Source of the DNA: Acridotheres tristis
Lineage: Eukaryota > Chordata > Aves > Passeriformes > Sturnidae
Assembly: GCA_037013685.1 (NCBI GenBank)
Contig: CM072919.1
Span: 47,478,616 to 47,542,615, forward strand
Direction: 5' to 3'
Length of the DNA stretch: 64,000 nucleotides
Shown here: piece by piece, positions 47,441 through 60,963 of the stretch
Layout of the letters: each line of letters starts with the position of its first letter
Position numbering within the stretch: position 1 is the stretch's first letter
Notes under the pieces: model-generated
Databases searched by the model: none
Told to the model about the DNA's origin: nothing
What the model saw: the letters and a program-made list of their open reading frames with translations, nothing else
Position numbers and translations under genes: made by a program

Positions 47441-50400
47441 TTTTTTTTTTTTTTCCTTGTCTGTAGGCAGAGCTGTCACTGGCTGAAAACTTTCCTGTTT
47501 TTACTGGTGGGACCATAGTCTGCTGTCTTTCAACAGAGTTTACTTCACAAGTAGAAAATGTTTGCTCCTGAGAGTTTAACTTCAGAACTTTTCCTTGGCT
47601 GCAGACTGCTTAAGTGTAGCAGGTCCTGGAGCTTAAAGAGACAGTGCTCATTTCACACAAGGTCTGCCAGTGGTGGTGTGGGGTTTCATACAGGGCTAGG
47701 AATTTCCATTTTGTGCTCCCTGACTGTCTGTAAATCTGCTTCTTAGTGTTTGAATGAACTCAGAAACATATAGAAGATTATTAGCAAAGTTAAAGCTTTG
47801 AGGGTTTTCTTGTCGTTTAACATTGGTCTGGTATATGAACTTTTCAGAGCCATCCCTGTTTTTTACACCTCTTTGTTTATATTACTTGTGACTTCTCCAT
47901 AATCTTACATTTCAGCTTTCTTAGAATGTTTCCTACATTTTCCTACTTATTATGGTTTCTATTTTGTTTACATTAGCACTTTTACTGTGGATGAAAAGAG
48001 AACACTGGATGCTATTTTTAAGTTATATTTCGTTAATAAAAAATTCTACTTTTACTTTGATCTCATTTTTCTAATGTGATATGAACTACCTTTTTTGTTT
48101 TCTTTTGTACTTACAGATATTGTTGCCTTAGCTCAATTCCATGATAATGAAATACATTTGTGCCAGTTTTAATTTTTGATTAGTAAATACTGTAATACTG
48201 AAGGGAATGTGTGAGTTACAGTAAGTTATCCAAGACCATGACAAGAGTTATAAATATGTACATGGTGCCATAAATTGAGAAAGTCCTTAAGAATATTTGG
48301 TACTGTTAAACCTTTTGGACAGTAGCAATATTAACAAACAGCACTCACCATGGCAGTGGGGGCATTCTTGCCATAAAGCATATCATTAGCATATTGGCAG
48401 TCCAGTCTATTTCTTAGCCTTATGTTGGTGCTGAATTAATTTCTGTGTGTACCAACATGCAAAGAAAAGTGTGTGCATTTCTAATTGCATGCACTATGTT
48501 GAAATCCGATGGTGCTGTATTCAAAGTAAAAATCGGAGAGAAAAAGATTTTTGTTTAATTATTTGGCGACTGTCTGGTTACTTAAAAATTAAAGAAATAT
48601 GACGGACAGTGACATGCAGAAGGAGATGGAAGACAATACAACAAAATTTAGATTATAAAGCAAATACTTTCTTAATTAGAACTGGAGTTGTTTTTTCCCC
48701 ATCTTACACATTCCATTTACATGGTTACTGTTGAGACTGGTCACCAAGGCTGCTTGAAATACCTGCCCTCAGGAGGGCTCAAAGGGACACAGAAAGGTCA
48801 CATAATTAGACCTGATTTTAATTCATAGAGACCTGTTTGTCACTGTCTCTTTATGTTTCTGCTAGTTACATGTTATTAACTGGAGTGAATTTTAGGACCT
48901 AAATTAGATACTTAAGTATGTAATATGCAGAGGCTGAACTCAAGTTAGAATGCTGAGGACAGTTATACAATTATGTTTCCCTCACCACATGTAACTTTGC
49001 AGTAATAAAATCTAATGAAATCTAGGTATTGTAGTCAGTGTTTTGGTAGCTATTTCCAAGTCCTATTGGTAATACCACTTAAATCATGGTAATTAGTGCC
49101 AGTTATCTGCAAAATTTAACAAATAGAAATAAGGTGCTATACCTTATTTAAAGACAACAAAAAAGGCTTTATCAAACAACTGAACTACCATCAAGCCCTT
49201 TTTATTTTCATTCCTGTCAGGGGTATTTTATTATAATTATGTCATCACTGGAAATTTCCTCCAAGTGATCCAATCTTTTTCTTCATATCTAGACTTCAGC
49301 TTTCCCTCTTCATTTCACTGCTTTCTTTGGAACATACTATTAATGTTGGGTTGTTCAGTTGTAGAATTCTATGGAAGTTGGTGAGAAGAGGATGGTTACT
49401 TGGAAACAGTCCTCCCGTCCCCATCCTAGGAATATCTAGAAAAAATTGATTCTGTTATAATTTGCCTACATGTAAATTTGAGTAGCTCTCTACAGTCAGT
49501 TAACCAAGGGAATCTGCATGGAACTATGCCATAGTACACAGAATTGCTACTATGAGGCTGTAACTTCAGTCTGCTCTTTTACTAGCATTAGACTACCACC
49601 AGCAGAACTGAACCCTGGTCTTGGATTTCATTCCCATGTAGCAGGAGTTTTATTAAGACAACAGAAAGCAGCAAGCAGCTTAATAGCATCAAGCAGATAG
49701 TGTAATTGTATTGTACAGATGGCTTGCATGCAATATCTAAATAAATAGTGGGTTCGGAATGGTAGTGATAAAGCCAACCAAGATGGTTTTCCCAGTTGTG
49801 AAATGTTTGTGTAAAGAACGACCTTTTTTGTTTTTGTTCAAGTCTGACAGCTGAAGATGCTTTTAAAACGTTCTAGTCACTTAGAGTGGAGCTATACAAC
49901 TTCAGTTTGGTAGCTTTAAAAGGCAGATCATATCCATCATTCAAATAGCAAGTCTCAGGGTTATGAGAGAAGACTGGGGATAGGAGATGAGAGCTGTTCA
50001 GTCCAGTTTACATTTGTCACTAGTGACTAGCTTTTAAAAAATGTATTAGCTGTGCATGGTGGTAAGCAAGTTCCAGCTGCAGGGGATTACTGCTCTGAGT
50101 GGGTCGGGGATCTTGGAATGCATTCAGTTCCATCAGGGGATTTGTGTCCCTCGTCATTAGCCTTAACATTACTAAAGCACTAAAGATTAAGAACAGACCA
50201 GTGTCACCTGCTCCGAACTTCAGAAAACTCTCCAGAATTATTGTAAGCAAAGCAAAATAAAAAGTAATTTAAAAGCAAAACAAAACAACAACCACCTAAA
50301 GAGTTCTCACCTTTTAAGGAAGGGAGTACAGGGCATGACATAGTAGAGAAGGAAGACTCTCCTATATAAATCTGAGTGAAAGATGCATGTGACATATAGG

Positions 50401-53400
50401 CAATTAAGAAAAATATCTAGATTTTGGAAAAAAAAGTATCTGTTGATGCATTATTCTCCCTACTTATTTAATGTGTCATAGTACTAATTTACACCACAAA
50501 CACCTCCACAAATACCTGTCTGTTAATGAACATTTTTGTGGGGAGTTTCAAAATCAAGATGTGCTGCAATTTTAAGGAAGTATTTCCAAGGCCTTTACTC
50601 TCACAGGTTAGGAGTGAAGAGTTTTACTGTGTTTTTTCAGGATACTTTTTTTTTTTTTTTTTCCTCAAGAATAAGGCAAGTGAGCCGCACAGGGCTTTAC
50701 TTTTTTCAGGGATTTTGAAATTCAGCTTACATGCCAGCAAGCAGTTTAGTGGCAGGAAGTCTTTCCTAGTAGTGCAGTCATGAACTGGTAAACTAGAAGC
50801 ATCTGTAAAAATTTAGAGGGAGTATCAGCTTTCTCAAAGCTCCAGCCCAAGACTAATGAGGTGCAAATGATAGCGCTGCATAACCCTTCTCCACCCCAAT
50901 TGTGGAATGAGATATTGCGACAGAAAGAAGTAAAGAAATAAGACAAAGATTTCAAAACTTACACTGCCCTGAAAAAAATACTCGGTTTTCAGGAGATTTT
51001 CAAATGGCTGAGGTGGGCCAACCTGCATATTTTGCTAGCAAGAAATTCATACCTTCTTCCTCAACCGCAGACATATTTCCATGGCACTGAATACTGACAG
51101 ATGGAGATTGTGAGCAGTAATTGATTTTTTTCTGCATGTATGTGAAATTTTACCTCTTGATGTGGTTGTTCTTATTAACACTTGCTCTACTAAGAAACTA
51201 ACTTCTGCTAATTTGCATCTTTGATAGATCCTTTTCCTTGCTTGCTCTGCAGAAAGAGAGGAAGGGAGTAGAAATGCCATTTGTTTGAAGGATCACATCT
51301 GGGGTGTGATCTGCTGTATCTTGACACCAGATGGCAGGTTTAGGCTGACAACTAAAACCCGGTTTAGCCTCGTCAAATGGCATCTTAATCTTTTACTTTC
51401 TCTGACCATACACAAGAGGAACTACTACAAATTCATAGCAATTATTTGGACTCAGACTAAGAAGTCTTCCTTTGCGTTTATTAAATTTCTTGCTTCTCAT
51501 CTCTACAGTGTTTATAGGAAAGATTGCTTCTCCTTGGCAACACCTAAAACATTATTGCACGGCTTATACATTGTTCCAAGTATGTGTTGTGGGGGCAGAG
51601 GTGTGGTGCCTTTAAGTGGCTGATTCTTGTCATAACAGGTATGGCATTAGCCCTGCTGAGTAGTGACTAGAAGTGACAGCATTGCGTTTGAGGTGCCTGG
51701 AGGGCACTCAGTCATCACTCCTACACAGCAATATGCCTTTGAAAGCACTGTATACAGTTGCTTGCCAGTATGGAGTGCGCTCAGTAAAACCTAAGGACAC
51801 AGAGGTTTGATTCTTGTGTTCTTTTGTTCACCAGATTTCCTGAAGAAAATCCTGGAAAATCAAGGGAAGAGCGGGGCTGTACACTGCTCACTGTTCTGCT
51901 TCCTTCCATGTTAGTGTGTGCACATAATTAGGCTTCACCTCTGCTCCCCTGCCCCGCCCCTTCAGTTGGGCGCTTAAGTGCGTGTCTTTCAACTTCAGGC
52001 CACCCAGGACCTAAAATCTTCATCCCGCTTCTCACCTCTCTCGTCTCCCTGGCTTCTGCATTTTCCCAAATTTACTTCCGCTTACTGTGTACAGCAGTGC
52101 TCTTTAGTGGTCCTTATAGTTGTGCTTTGCGTTTCTTTGTCAAAAAATTGCCATAAAGCATATAAAACTGAAAACAGAAATGTGAGTATTTACGATCTTA
52201 CAGAATTGAAATGTTCTTGCTTATAAAGTATCTTACTAAATACTACGGGCTTCTAAAATGTTTTACCTGAAATGGAGTATACAGAATTCATATTCCTGTT
52301 AGTTGAGTAAAAACGTAACAGCAGCGATAAGCATGAAAATACAGTGGAATACCATATTTTATCAGGAAGTTACATGTCACAGTATTACATTTTTTATCAA
52401 GCATGAGATTTTTATTACATATTTTTTAACCTCTATTTTTGTAATGTGTCTCAGTTACATCAATCAGCCTCTAAACTAGCCTTGGGCACTTTCCTTGTAA
52501 AGTTCTTAATAGATTGCTTTTTTAAGGATTTGAATTTAAGTAATTTTAGAAGGTTGTTGCTGCATATATGGGTTATGGGTATGCTTTTGCAAGTTTGCCA
52601 ATATTTGGTATTTTATTTATATAATATTTACATTTATTTGTTGTTAATGATTTATTTCTGATGTCACAATGCTAAAGAAACGATGGGAGAAAGAAAATGC
52701 CTATTCTATAATACTGAGAGAAAATCTTCAACTTTTACATTTTACAAATGTTTTTTTAAAAATACTAATTAAGCTGTAAATTGCAGATTTGGAGGAGCAG
52801 GCTGGACTGATTGTGGGAAATTTGCATTTGTGAAAAACATGTGTCTTTCACTATGAGTTCCAACTGGAGTGCCTCAGTACAGACTCCTAAGCTGACTTTG
52901 GCAGTGTTGAACACACTTTTTTGGTAGAAGAAAAATGTTTAATGTTTACTTTAGTGTTGGAAGCAGTGGACATGTTCTTCACTAGTAAGCATAATTCTTT
53001 TATATTTCCTCCATTTTTTTCTCTCCTTCTTGAAATGCTGTTTGAAATAAAGAGGAGAGACCTCTGTCATTTATGTTTCTATATACCAATAGGAGTCTTC
53101 ATTGATATCAGTCTCCTGTGCATTGATTTTGATATGATGGGCCTGCAGAATCATCATGTGTTAAATTGGCTCAGTGTGCTGTACTTCAGATGAAGTAACT
53201 ACTGGAAAACTCAGATTTAAATCTGTAGTTCTGTGATTTTTTTTTTGTTTGATTTTTTCTGTGAGTTTCATTTAGGCCTTTTTCAGAGCAATGAGGAAAT
53301 ACGTGAATTGCTTTTTTCAGAAGTACTAACATGTATGCTTTAGAAAGAAAATTAATGAGAAAATTCTTACCTGAGGAAAAATTCCTTTGTAATTTATCAG

Positions 53401-55960
53401 AAAATCTGAACAGACTACCTTTACACATACCAAGATATATCCTGTCCAGTGATGCTCTTGAGGATTGAGGGTAGTTCAAGATTGGGCATCAAGTTTGTCT
53501 GAGTTTAAAGGCTTATATAAACAGACACTGCAAATAGGCTGGGCTTATCATGCTGGATTCTACAAGATGTTGGGGAATCACAGTGATGCTGAAAAATTTT
53601 TATTCTAGCAAAATTTGAATAGATTTGGTGATCTCTTGAAATTAAGCACATCCTTTCTACACAGTGGTATAATATGAGAAATGTTGACTTACACACTAAA
53701 ACCAGGAAAACAATATAATGAAATAACTTAGGGATTTTAAGAACCGTACCTAATTTTGAGCAAATACAATTCCCTATTACAGTAGAATTCATCATTCCAT
53801 AAATGCTGACCAAAATAATCTTTAATCCATTTTGTCAAATGACATCCAGTTACAACAGTATCCTTTTAATATATGCTCTAGACACATTTATGTTCTCTCT
53901 ACTTATTTTCTTTTACTTCAGTAACTTTGAATGCTTTCATGGCTTCACTTTTGACTCCTTACTTCAGCACAGACAAGTAGGGAGACTTGTGGTTTGTTCT
54001 GGAAATAAAGCCAATGCCGTTGTGTGAATTGTACAGTGAGTAAGGAGAAGGTGCAGAAAATTTCATATAGTTTCTCTGAAAGCTACTCATGTCTCTGTGA
54101 TATGTTTACACTTTGCTGAGCTCAGACTCACTGCCTCTGAACTCACTGCCTCTCCATTTATACTTTAATGCAAATTTAATAATGTAAAACATAAAAACTG
54201 TGTTCTTAGATAATCTAGAAAAGACTTAATCAAAATCGACAACTGCTAAAAGCAATCCTTAACTGTAGTGTCTAACTATTGTTCAGGCACACAGTACAAA
54301 TGCGTTCTGCCTAAGTTAGCCAGAACAATGTCTCCAGCTAGTGATTAGGCTCAACTCCAACTTTCACCTGAGGCAAAATTTATGCAGTTATACTACTGTT
54401 TGTCAAGTAATTAAAGGCAAAAGATGTATTAACCTGAAGTTTTTGGGGAGTTTTTTTGTTGTTGGTTATTTTCCTTTTTTTTTTTTCATTACATGTAAAT
54501 GGATAAATATTCCAATTGAGCAAGAAAGAAAGTTATCAAAGGCTTATGTAGGAGGCTTTGGGGGCTGAGATTTCTATATAAATTCGTGGATGCTAAGCCA
54601 TGTCTGTCCCTCAGACACATCTGTGTAGCCGTGTTGAAGTTGTGGTTATCTCCTGTTGTGTACAAGTGCCATTAAGGGAAATGGCATGACAGGACCACCT
54701 AACAGATGGAGAAGGAGCAGGAACCAGAACCTGTCACATGTCAACAGCTATATGGAAGACTGATTGGGAACTTGTAATGCTGGGTGGCTGAGGAGCAATC
54801 CTCTTTTGTCCTGTCTTCATCTGTGGGAGAAGGACTAGGTTCACAGTATCTACCTGGTTGAGGTGTTCTTCTCTTGTAGCTAGGGTATGTGCAGCAGAGC
54901 TACAACCAGCTCTTAGTGTATCTTGAACTCTTTCAATATATGCTTAAATGCTAAATCAAATTGTTATTTGTTACATTTTCAGTCTCACTCATCTAGCTTA
55001 GGATTTAAATAATTGAAAGGATATTACATATATTGCATTATGATTTCTGAAGAATTTATGGTTTACAAATACAATTTAAAAGTGTTGTTGAATGATTAAA
55101 CCACAGACAGAGAACCCAATGAATATCAGAATATGAGCAATGGCTGCCAGTTGCCTGTGTATGTGATGCACACTGGGCTCTATAGGGAACTAAAGCATAA
55201 TAATTAGTTACTTGACTAATGCAGAAACAAGTTGTTTGTATCCCACTCTATTTCCCTTGCACCCTTTAACATCTTCATATGTATCATATGCAGACATTAC
55301 CTACATTATTGCCATTTAAAAAAGAATTTTCTAAGTTATAGATTTACTACTCCTTTACTTCTAACTGCCTGTTGGCTCAGCAATGGCATAGATGAAATGA
55401 CAAATTTCAATTTGTTTTCTGTGGTTTATATTGCATCAACTTCTCATTCTTTGACTTTGTTTATAATATATTCAGCTTCCTACCAGACTCTCAGCTAAGT
55501 ATTGGAAAGTGCAGGACTGCTCAGCTGCTCACAGAAGTTACCTAGATGTACTGATAGAAATTAGATAGATTAGATTAACACATGTATGTTAATGCACATT
55601 TCTCTGTAGGCTGTGGACCCTGTGTTAATATACTAATATTCCCATCATGGATTTAAGAGGCCTGCTTCCCTTTATTGTACTAATAAGATATTTATGGGTA
55701 GGGAGCTGTGCATCACAGTACACAGTTATCTGATCTTTTGCCTCTGGAGAGACAACTTTGAAACCTCTGAAGTCAAAATGAAAACAGGCTTCCAGTTATT
55801 ATCCAAGCCCTGCTTTATGCCATTCTATGAAAGGAGTTGGCCATTTCTGGCAGTCTTTATTAATGAAAAGACTAAGAACAAAACCAAGATTGATGAGCCT
55901 GTGGAGATAGTAATATAGCTGAATGTCAGGTACTTTTGATAAAATAATTGCTGTGTTTAT
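47441..55960 (+). other. Probable intronic DNA without recognised exons
   Basis: About 8.5 kb of AT-rich sequence with T-runs (47439-47455, 50646-50662, 54472-54486). A short GC-box-like patch (ccccgcccct) occurs near 51952, and a 14-base direct duplication of actcactgcctct lies at 54126-54153. No recognised gene or repeat family was seen. Confidence 0.4.
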
Positions 55961-55967
55961 GGTCCTT

Positions 55968-55985
55968 TCACCAGCAGGGGACAAA
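55968..55985 (+). promoter_or_regulatory. CTCF-like motif
   Basis: tcaccagcaggggacaaa matches the CTCF core (CCA, S, Y, AG, purine, K, GGC) except for A in place of the last G of the GGC. It points along the + strand, the same way as the motif at 17501. Occupancy is inferred. Confidence 0.35.
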
Positions 55986-56078
55986 AGTTGAGTAGTAGTA
56001 TTCATAGGGACTCTGAGGGATAATTGGTCTTTCTGTATAAATAAGCTCTGATGCATATTTGTAGTTTAGTGTCCGATA

Positions 56079-56120
56079 TTTATATATATATGTATACATA
56101 CATGTACATATATATACATT
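56079..56120. repeat. TA/CA/TG palindromic microsatellite
   Basis: About 40 bases of alternating purine and pyrimidine (tatatatatgtatacatacatg and its near-complement) form an imperfect palindrome that could extrude as a cruciform. Confidence 0.65.
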
Positions 56121-57539
56121 CAAGTTGTGGTTCAATGTAAATATCCCACTGTGTTGGGCTGTGGAATGTTCTCTGATTCTGGAGTACCTGTAATGCATGC
56201 ATGCTGTGACTGACTGCATCTGTGTAGGCCAGTACTTCTCGTATCTTGTTTTTTCCAGTTCCATGTGGCTGAATAAACAAGTTATTGTGCTCTTATAACT
56301 AAATCATCTTTGTTTGGGGTTTTTAGGTGTTATCTTACTTTTTCTTCTTCAGAATTCCTGTTTATTTTCTCTGAGGTGTCTCATCTCCATTGTGATAATG
56401 ATTTCTCTTCACTGAAAGAGCTCATCCATCACTGACTGCCCTGCCCTTTACTGCGCACTTGCAGAAAAATGAATGAAGGTAAAACAGTGTGAAAGGATTA
56501 TAAGAACTCACCTTAACTAATAACTTCCAAGAAAAATAACCAGTTGTCCATTACATCTGGGCAGTCTGGAGGTCTTTGGCCTCAGATCTGGACAAGAAAA
56601 GAAGTAATCTCAACAAAAATCAGTTTGTATCACACAGAATATCCAGTGCTTGATACTGAGAATCTAGCATCAGAAATAATTTCTGAACATGAAATTTTTG
56701 TGCTTAGTCAAGTATTCTTGACATACGTCATATTCTTCTAGAATCTGGCATTCAGCTGTCAAAAAATTACTTTCTTGTTCAGATCCAAGCTCATATTGTC
56801 AGCTTTCTTTTGTTTCTCAAGCAGATTATACACAGTACGACATCCTCAGAAAGAGGCAATGTAGCCATTAGCACTGCTCTTCAGAATGGCTTTCCATGAA
56901 ATTTCACAATTGAGTCTCCAAACTGACTTTTGCAAACAATGCTGGAAAAATATATTTAGTGCCTTGTCCTATTTTCTCTTTTCTTTCTTGTCATCTGTTT
57001 GCGACTGTGCTGTCAGATACTCTTCAGACCTTCTTAATCAGTGTATAGGAGTGCAATACAATACCTTACACTTTCCACTGTCTTCCTCCAAACACTTCTC
57101 CTAATCACTCAGAGATTCTTAAAAAAAGGATTCTGAAGTGAACTGTTAGAAGAATGACATGACTACTCAAACTGTTTTATATTGGAGGAAAATTGTTTCA
57201 CAGCAGCTGTTTCTGAGAAACAGAAAAAATAGAAGATCCATCAGTCCTGGACTAAGAGGACTGAAATCCAGAATTAACATTCAGTCTGATTACATTGTTG
57301 TTGCTCCTGCTATGCCTGTTCTTTTTGGTAGACCTCTACCACTTCTGTAACCACTTCCTACTTGGACTTTGTCATGAAGGTCCTGAGGACGTTTTAAAAA
57401 AGTGAATTGTCTTCAGGCCACGTCTGTAAGACTGGCTCATAAAACAGATGGTGCAGCTTACTGAAAACTGCACTAGAATTCTCTCTTGCCAAAAGTTGTA
57501 CTGTTGATTTTATTAGCTCTGACAAAGCTAACAAGGTGA

Positions 57540-57740
57540 CTCAGATTACTGCTATTCTCTTGAAATGGAATGTGGCCATATTTGGCCGTAGGACATCCTG
57601 CACTTACACGCAATCTAATACAACACTGCATGTTCATTTAATGCAGATGTCATTTGGACACTCTATAATCCAGAGTGCCCCATTTGATGGGCATGTTGGT
57701 GACTATCATGCAGCATGATGATTCCCTCTATAAATAGAAA
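57540..57740. promoter_or_regulatory. Block with SRF (CArG) and MEF2 consensus sites
   Basis: CCATATTTGG at 57576-57585 is a perfect CArG box, flanked symmetrically as ggccatatttggcc. CTATAAATAG at 57728-57737 is a perfect MEF2 consensus. The two are about 150 bases apart in complex sequence, the pairing seen in many muscle enhancers. Function here is inference. Confidence 0.35.
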
Positions 57741-58806
57741 GAAAAAAACAGGCAAAGGTTTCTCTTCCTTCATCATTGCTTTCAACATTGGAAAAGTTTG
57801 ATCTCTATTAGATTTGCTTTTTCATTGGATATCACAGAACCAGAGGCTTGATCTATATTTCAGGTCAGAGCAAGGAGACACTGAGGCTACAGTTTACACA
57901 GTAATGTCATAATGAACAGATGACAGGAAACATGACCACCGTGCAGTGAGATCTACTCCTTTTGGTGGGAAATATGGTCTATGAGACAGGTTTTTCCCAA
58001 GAACATTTAAGTCACTCTTACCTGTTTGGAGACTGTAACTATTTGCAAAATGGATTCACCTGTTTTAAGAGGATGCAGATCATAAATGGAAAAGGAAGGA
58101 TGATGGCCTATGTGCTGCTTTCCAGGACATAAGATAGCCTGAGGTCTCCTTCTTCCCTTCAGATGTCAACAAGAAGTGCCAGTATTTCTACTCGAGTATT
58201 CTTATGTTCCTGATCTTGTGGGGAAGGAGATTTAAGTACAACTTCCCTGAGTCATCTTCTACTAACAATCCTGCCCAGGGTGAGGCAAGAAACAACATGA
58301 TTGATCCTTCTGGCTCCAGCTTGGCTGAGGCTGTTCTGACTTCAGCACCCTACCTTTGTTCCTGCACTATTTTACAGTGAACTTTCACAGATTTTACACC
58401 CAAACCTCACATCCTCCCACATCATACTATGAACACCATGTGGCTTCCAGGCTTTATATGCCACTTGCTCATCTTCAAACAGTGATATTTTCAGCAACAG
58501 TAGCAGAAGTAGCCATATAAGCCATGTTTTTTATGTGAAAGTGGTACCTCTCTCTATGTCTTAGTTACCCATATTATCTGGACTGTTTTTTGTTCATACG
58601 AAGTTTTGACCTGAGATCATCATAAGTGTATCTACAGCAATTTCCATTGTGCATCCATATGTGCTAGACATTTCTTTTTTTCTTCTTTTTCTATACCACA
58701 GTTTCAATACCACTGTTTAGGATCTGACTTTTAGTAATGTGCACTGTTTCCCAGTGGGTCTGGCATGTTTCTGGATACTTTTTAATGATTACTACTCTTC
58801 CAATAG

Positions 58807-58830
58807 TTTATAATATACCCATATTATAAA
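58807..58830. repeat. 10-bp-arm AT inverted repeat
   Basis: tttataatat and atattataaa pair perfectly around a four-base loop, accc. Chance is plausible in AT-rich DNA. Confidence 0.5.
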
Positions 58831-60599
58831 GTGATGGGAGATCGAAGCCCTAATATTTGTTCACCTCTTCCCTCCCTTTCCACTCTTTTGCTTCAGACAA
58901 TGCCTGTGTTAATTGTTTTTAGCCTTGGGTCAACCACTCTTGTTTGCTTGTTTGTGTTGATTATATCCCATCCTGAGATTTAAAGAAGTGCTGTCTTTAT
59001 CTCCACTCACTAACCAATGCAGAAGCATTATGATATCATTTCTTGGAAATTGCCATCTTTCCTCAACTGCATATTTAATGCATGTTTGGTGACGGATGCT
59101 TTGTACAGGTAGGTCTTTTAAAGAGGAAGATTAATTAGTTGTAACTGTTTTCTTTGAGTGGTGTGTTTAAGCTGTCTGTACAGGTTTATGGGATTATTCT
59201 GCTTCCTTGTAATTGGGCTCATGTGTGTGCAGGTGGCCAGCAAGGGTCAATCACATTTCCTTCTAGGAGAGCATATGTAACCTGAGATGATTTATCGTAA
59301 CTTGATCAATAGTTACAGTTGACATCATGATCTTTTTCAAGACAAAATGAATGTTTCTTTGCTTAGAAAAATAGTTCCTCTTCATACACTTCAAGTGCTA
59401 CTATGATAAGGCAATATATACCCTCTATAATTCTGTCATTTCTGAATTTGTCGGCCTCAGAAATCCAGGATTCTTTCTGATATTCCATGGGAAAAGTGGT
59501 AGAAAGATGAGCTCTGGCTGCAGAGGCCCTCTCAAAGAATACCCAACTTTAAATTGCTTTCTTCTTCTCTGAGAGTGTCTCTTAGTGTGCCTCTTCATCC
59601 AGTAGTGTGAAAGCAAGAAAAAGTAAGGAATTATACAAATTTGTAAAGGATTTGGTACATGTAGTGCATTTATTTTTTTACTTTCCCTTTTCTTACTGCT
59701 TAATCCAGCTACCTTTAGTATTTATGAAGCATAGCACAAAATTCTAAAAGTTTTCTTGATTGTGCAAAGCAGTACAAAAGTTTTAGCATTTTTATTGGTC
59801 ACTCTGCTGAAATCAATGGGAGTTAATTACTGAAGCCATTGAAATCAAGATTCAATAAACAATTTTTCCTGAAGTAGTTGACTCTTCTGTTTTTCTTTCA
59901 AGAAAATTATATGTGCTTGTATTAATTTATGTATCATATATGTTACATGAATACAAGAGGGAAGACACGTGCTGCTGACACATGATGTATTTTGGTTTTC
60001 TTTGAGTCCTGACTATTCTGAATAGCATCATCCTTCTGAATGCCTTAGGACTTCAAGTTAATATGCAGTGAGAAGGCACCAGTATGTCCTCAGGGATCTG
60101 TGTGGTTTACATTGGTAATTCACTGTAGGAATACAAATTATATGATGCTTTGTGACCTGCAACTTTCTTCTGGGTGTGGTGCTTGACAGATTGTTAAATT
60201 TCATGTTGGAAATATTTTAGTAGGCTTCTTTCTACAGTATTCTTTACAAAGTACTTTGTCATTTGACTGAAGCGTTGTCATAATCTCTGCCTGGGATTTC
60301 ATTTATTCTCTTTCCTTGGTGAGGACAGAGAAAGACACATGGAAGAAAAATTATGTGAACGCATGATTAAATTCATCTTTCTTTTAGTGCCTTTAGTTTC
60401 TTAGGCATAAGTGGTGAATGTTGATGTTCACAATCAGTGATTAGAAAACTTGAGTTACTTACAGTATCAGAGAAAGAAATTTCATGACTACTTTAAAATG
60501 TCTTTTTCTTTTTGTTAGGACAGTGTGATATAAAAAATGCTTGGTCCTGCCCTCCTGTAGGAGGACTGTTAGAGGTAGTACATGGAACAGGAAATGAAG

Positions 60600-60860
60600 A
60601 GTAGAAACAAGTGGGAGCAGAAAACACAGTATGCAGTCTCCACGACCCGTGTCACCACACAATCTTGTTCCTGTCACACACTGCGTAATCAGGAGGGACG
60701 ACACAAACCAAATCCTTTTTAGTCCATCGAGGTTACAGTGTCCCAGATGCAGTGCCAAGTGACATTTTATGAGTACAGGTTGCTGTGCTAAGGATATGCA
60801 CCCATGCGTTATGCAGAAGTGACCTCGTAACTATGCAAATGTCAAGGAAGGAATAATGAT
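60600..60860. promoter_or_regulatory. Candidate regulatory block with octamer site
   Basis: CpG-retaining complex sequence (ccacgacccgtg, ctgcgtaatc, gggacgaca, tccatcgagg) followed by a perfect POU octamer, ATGCAAAT, at 60833-60840. There is no recognised protein in any frame. A weak acceptor-like tttttctttttgttag precedes it at 60518, but no exon is supported. Confidence 0.25.
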
Positions 60861-60908
60861 TTACAGGATTTTTTTTTACAGGTTTTGCTTATTTTTCTTT
60901 TTAAAAAA

Positions 60909-60910
<2 letters not shown>

Positions 60911-60942
<32 letters not shown>

Positions 60943-60963
60943 GTATCTATTTATCTATCTATG
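60911..60963. repeat. (CTAT)n tetranucleotide microsatellite
   Basis: Thirteen or so ctat units with two single-base interruptions (gtat, ttat). It is a typical polymorphic short tandem repeat. Confidence 0.92.

Noticed and set aside
47439..47467. T-run ending in ctgtag as a splice acceptor
   Set aside because: The acceptor looks good, but no supported donor or open frame follows, so an exon cannot be claimed.
60459..60758. Minus-strand open frame of 99 codons
   Set aside because: No recognisable domain, hydrophobic and low-information; overlaps a block better read as non-coding.
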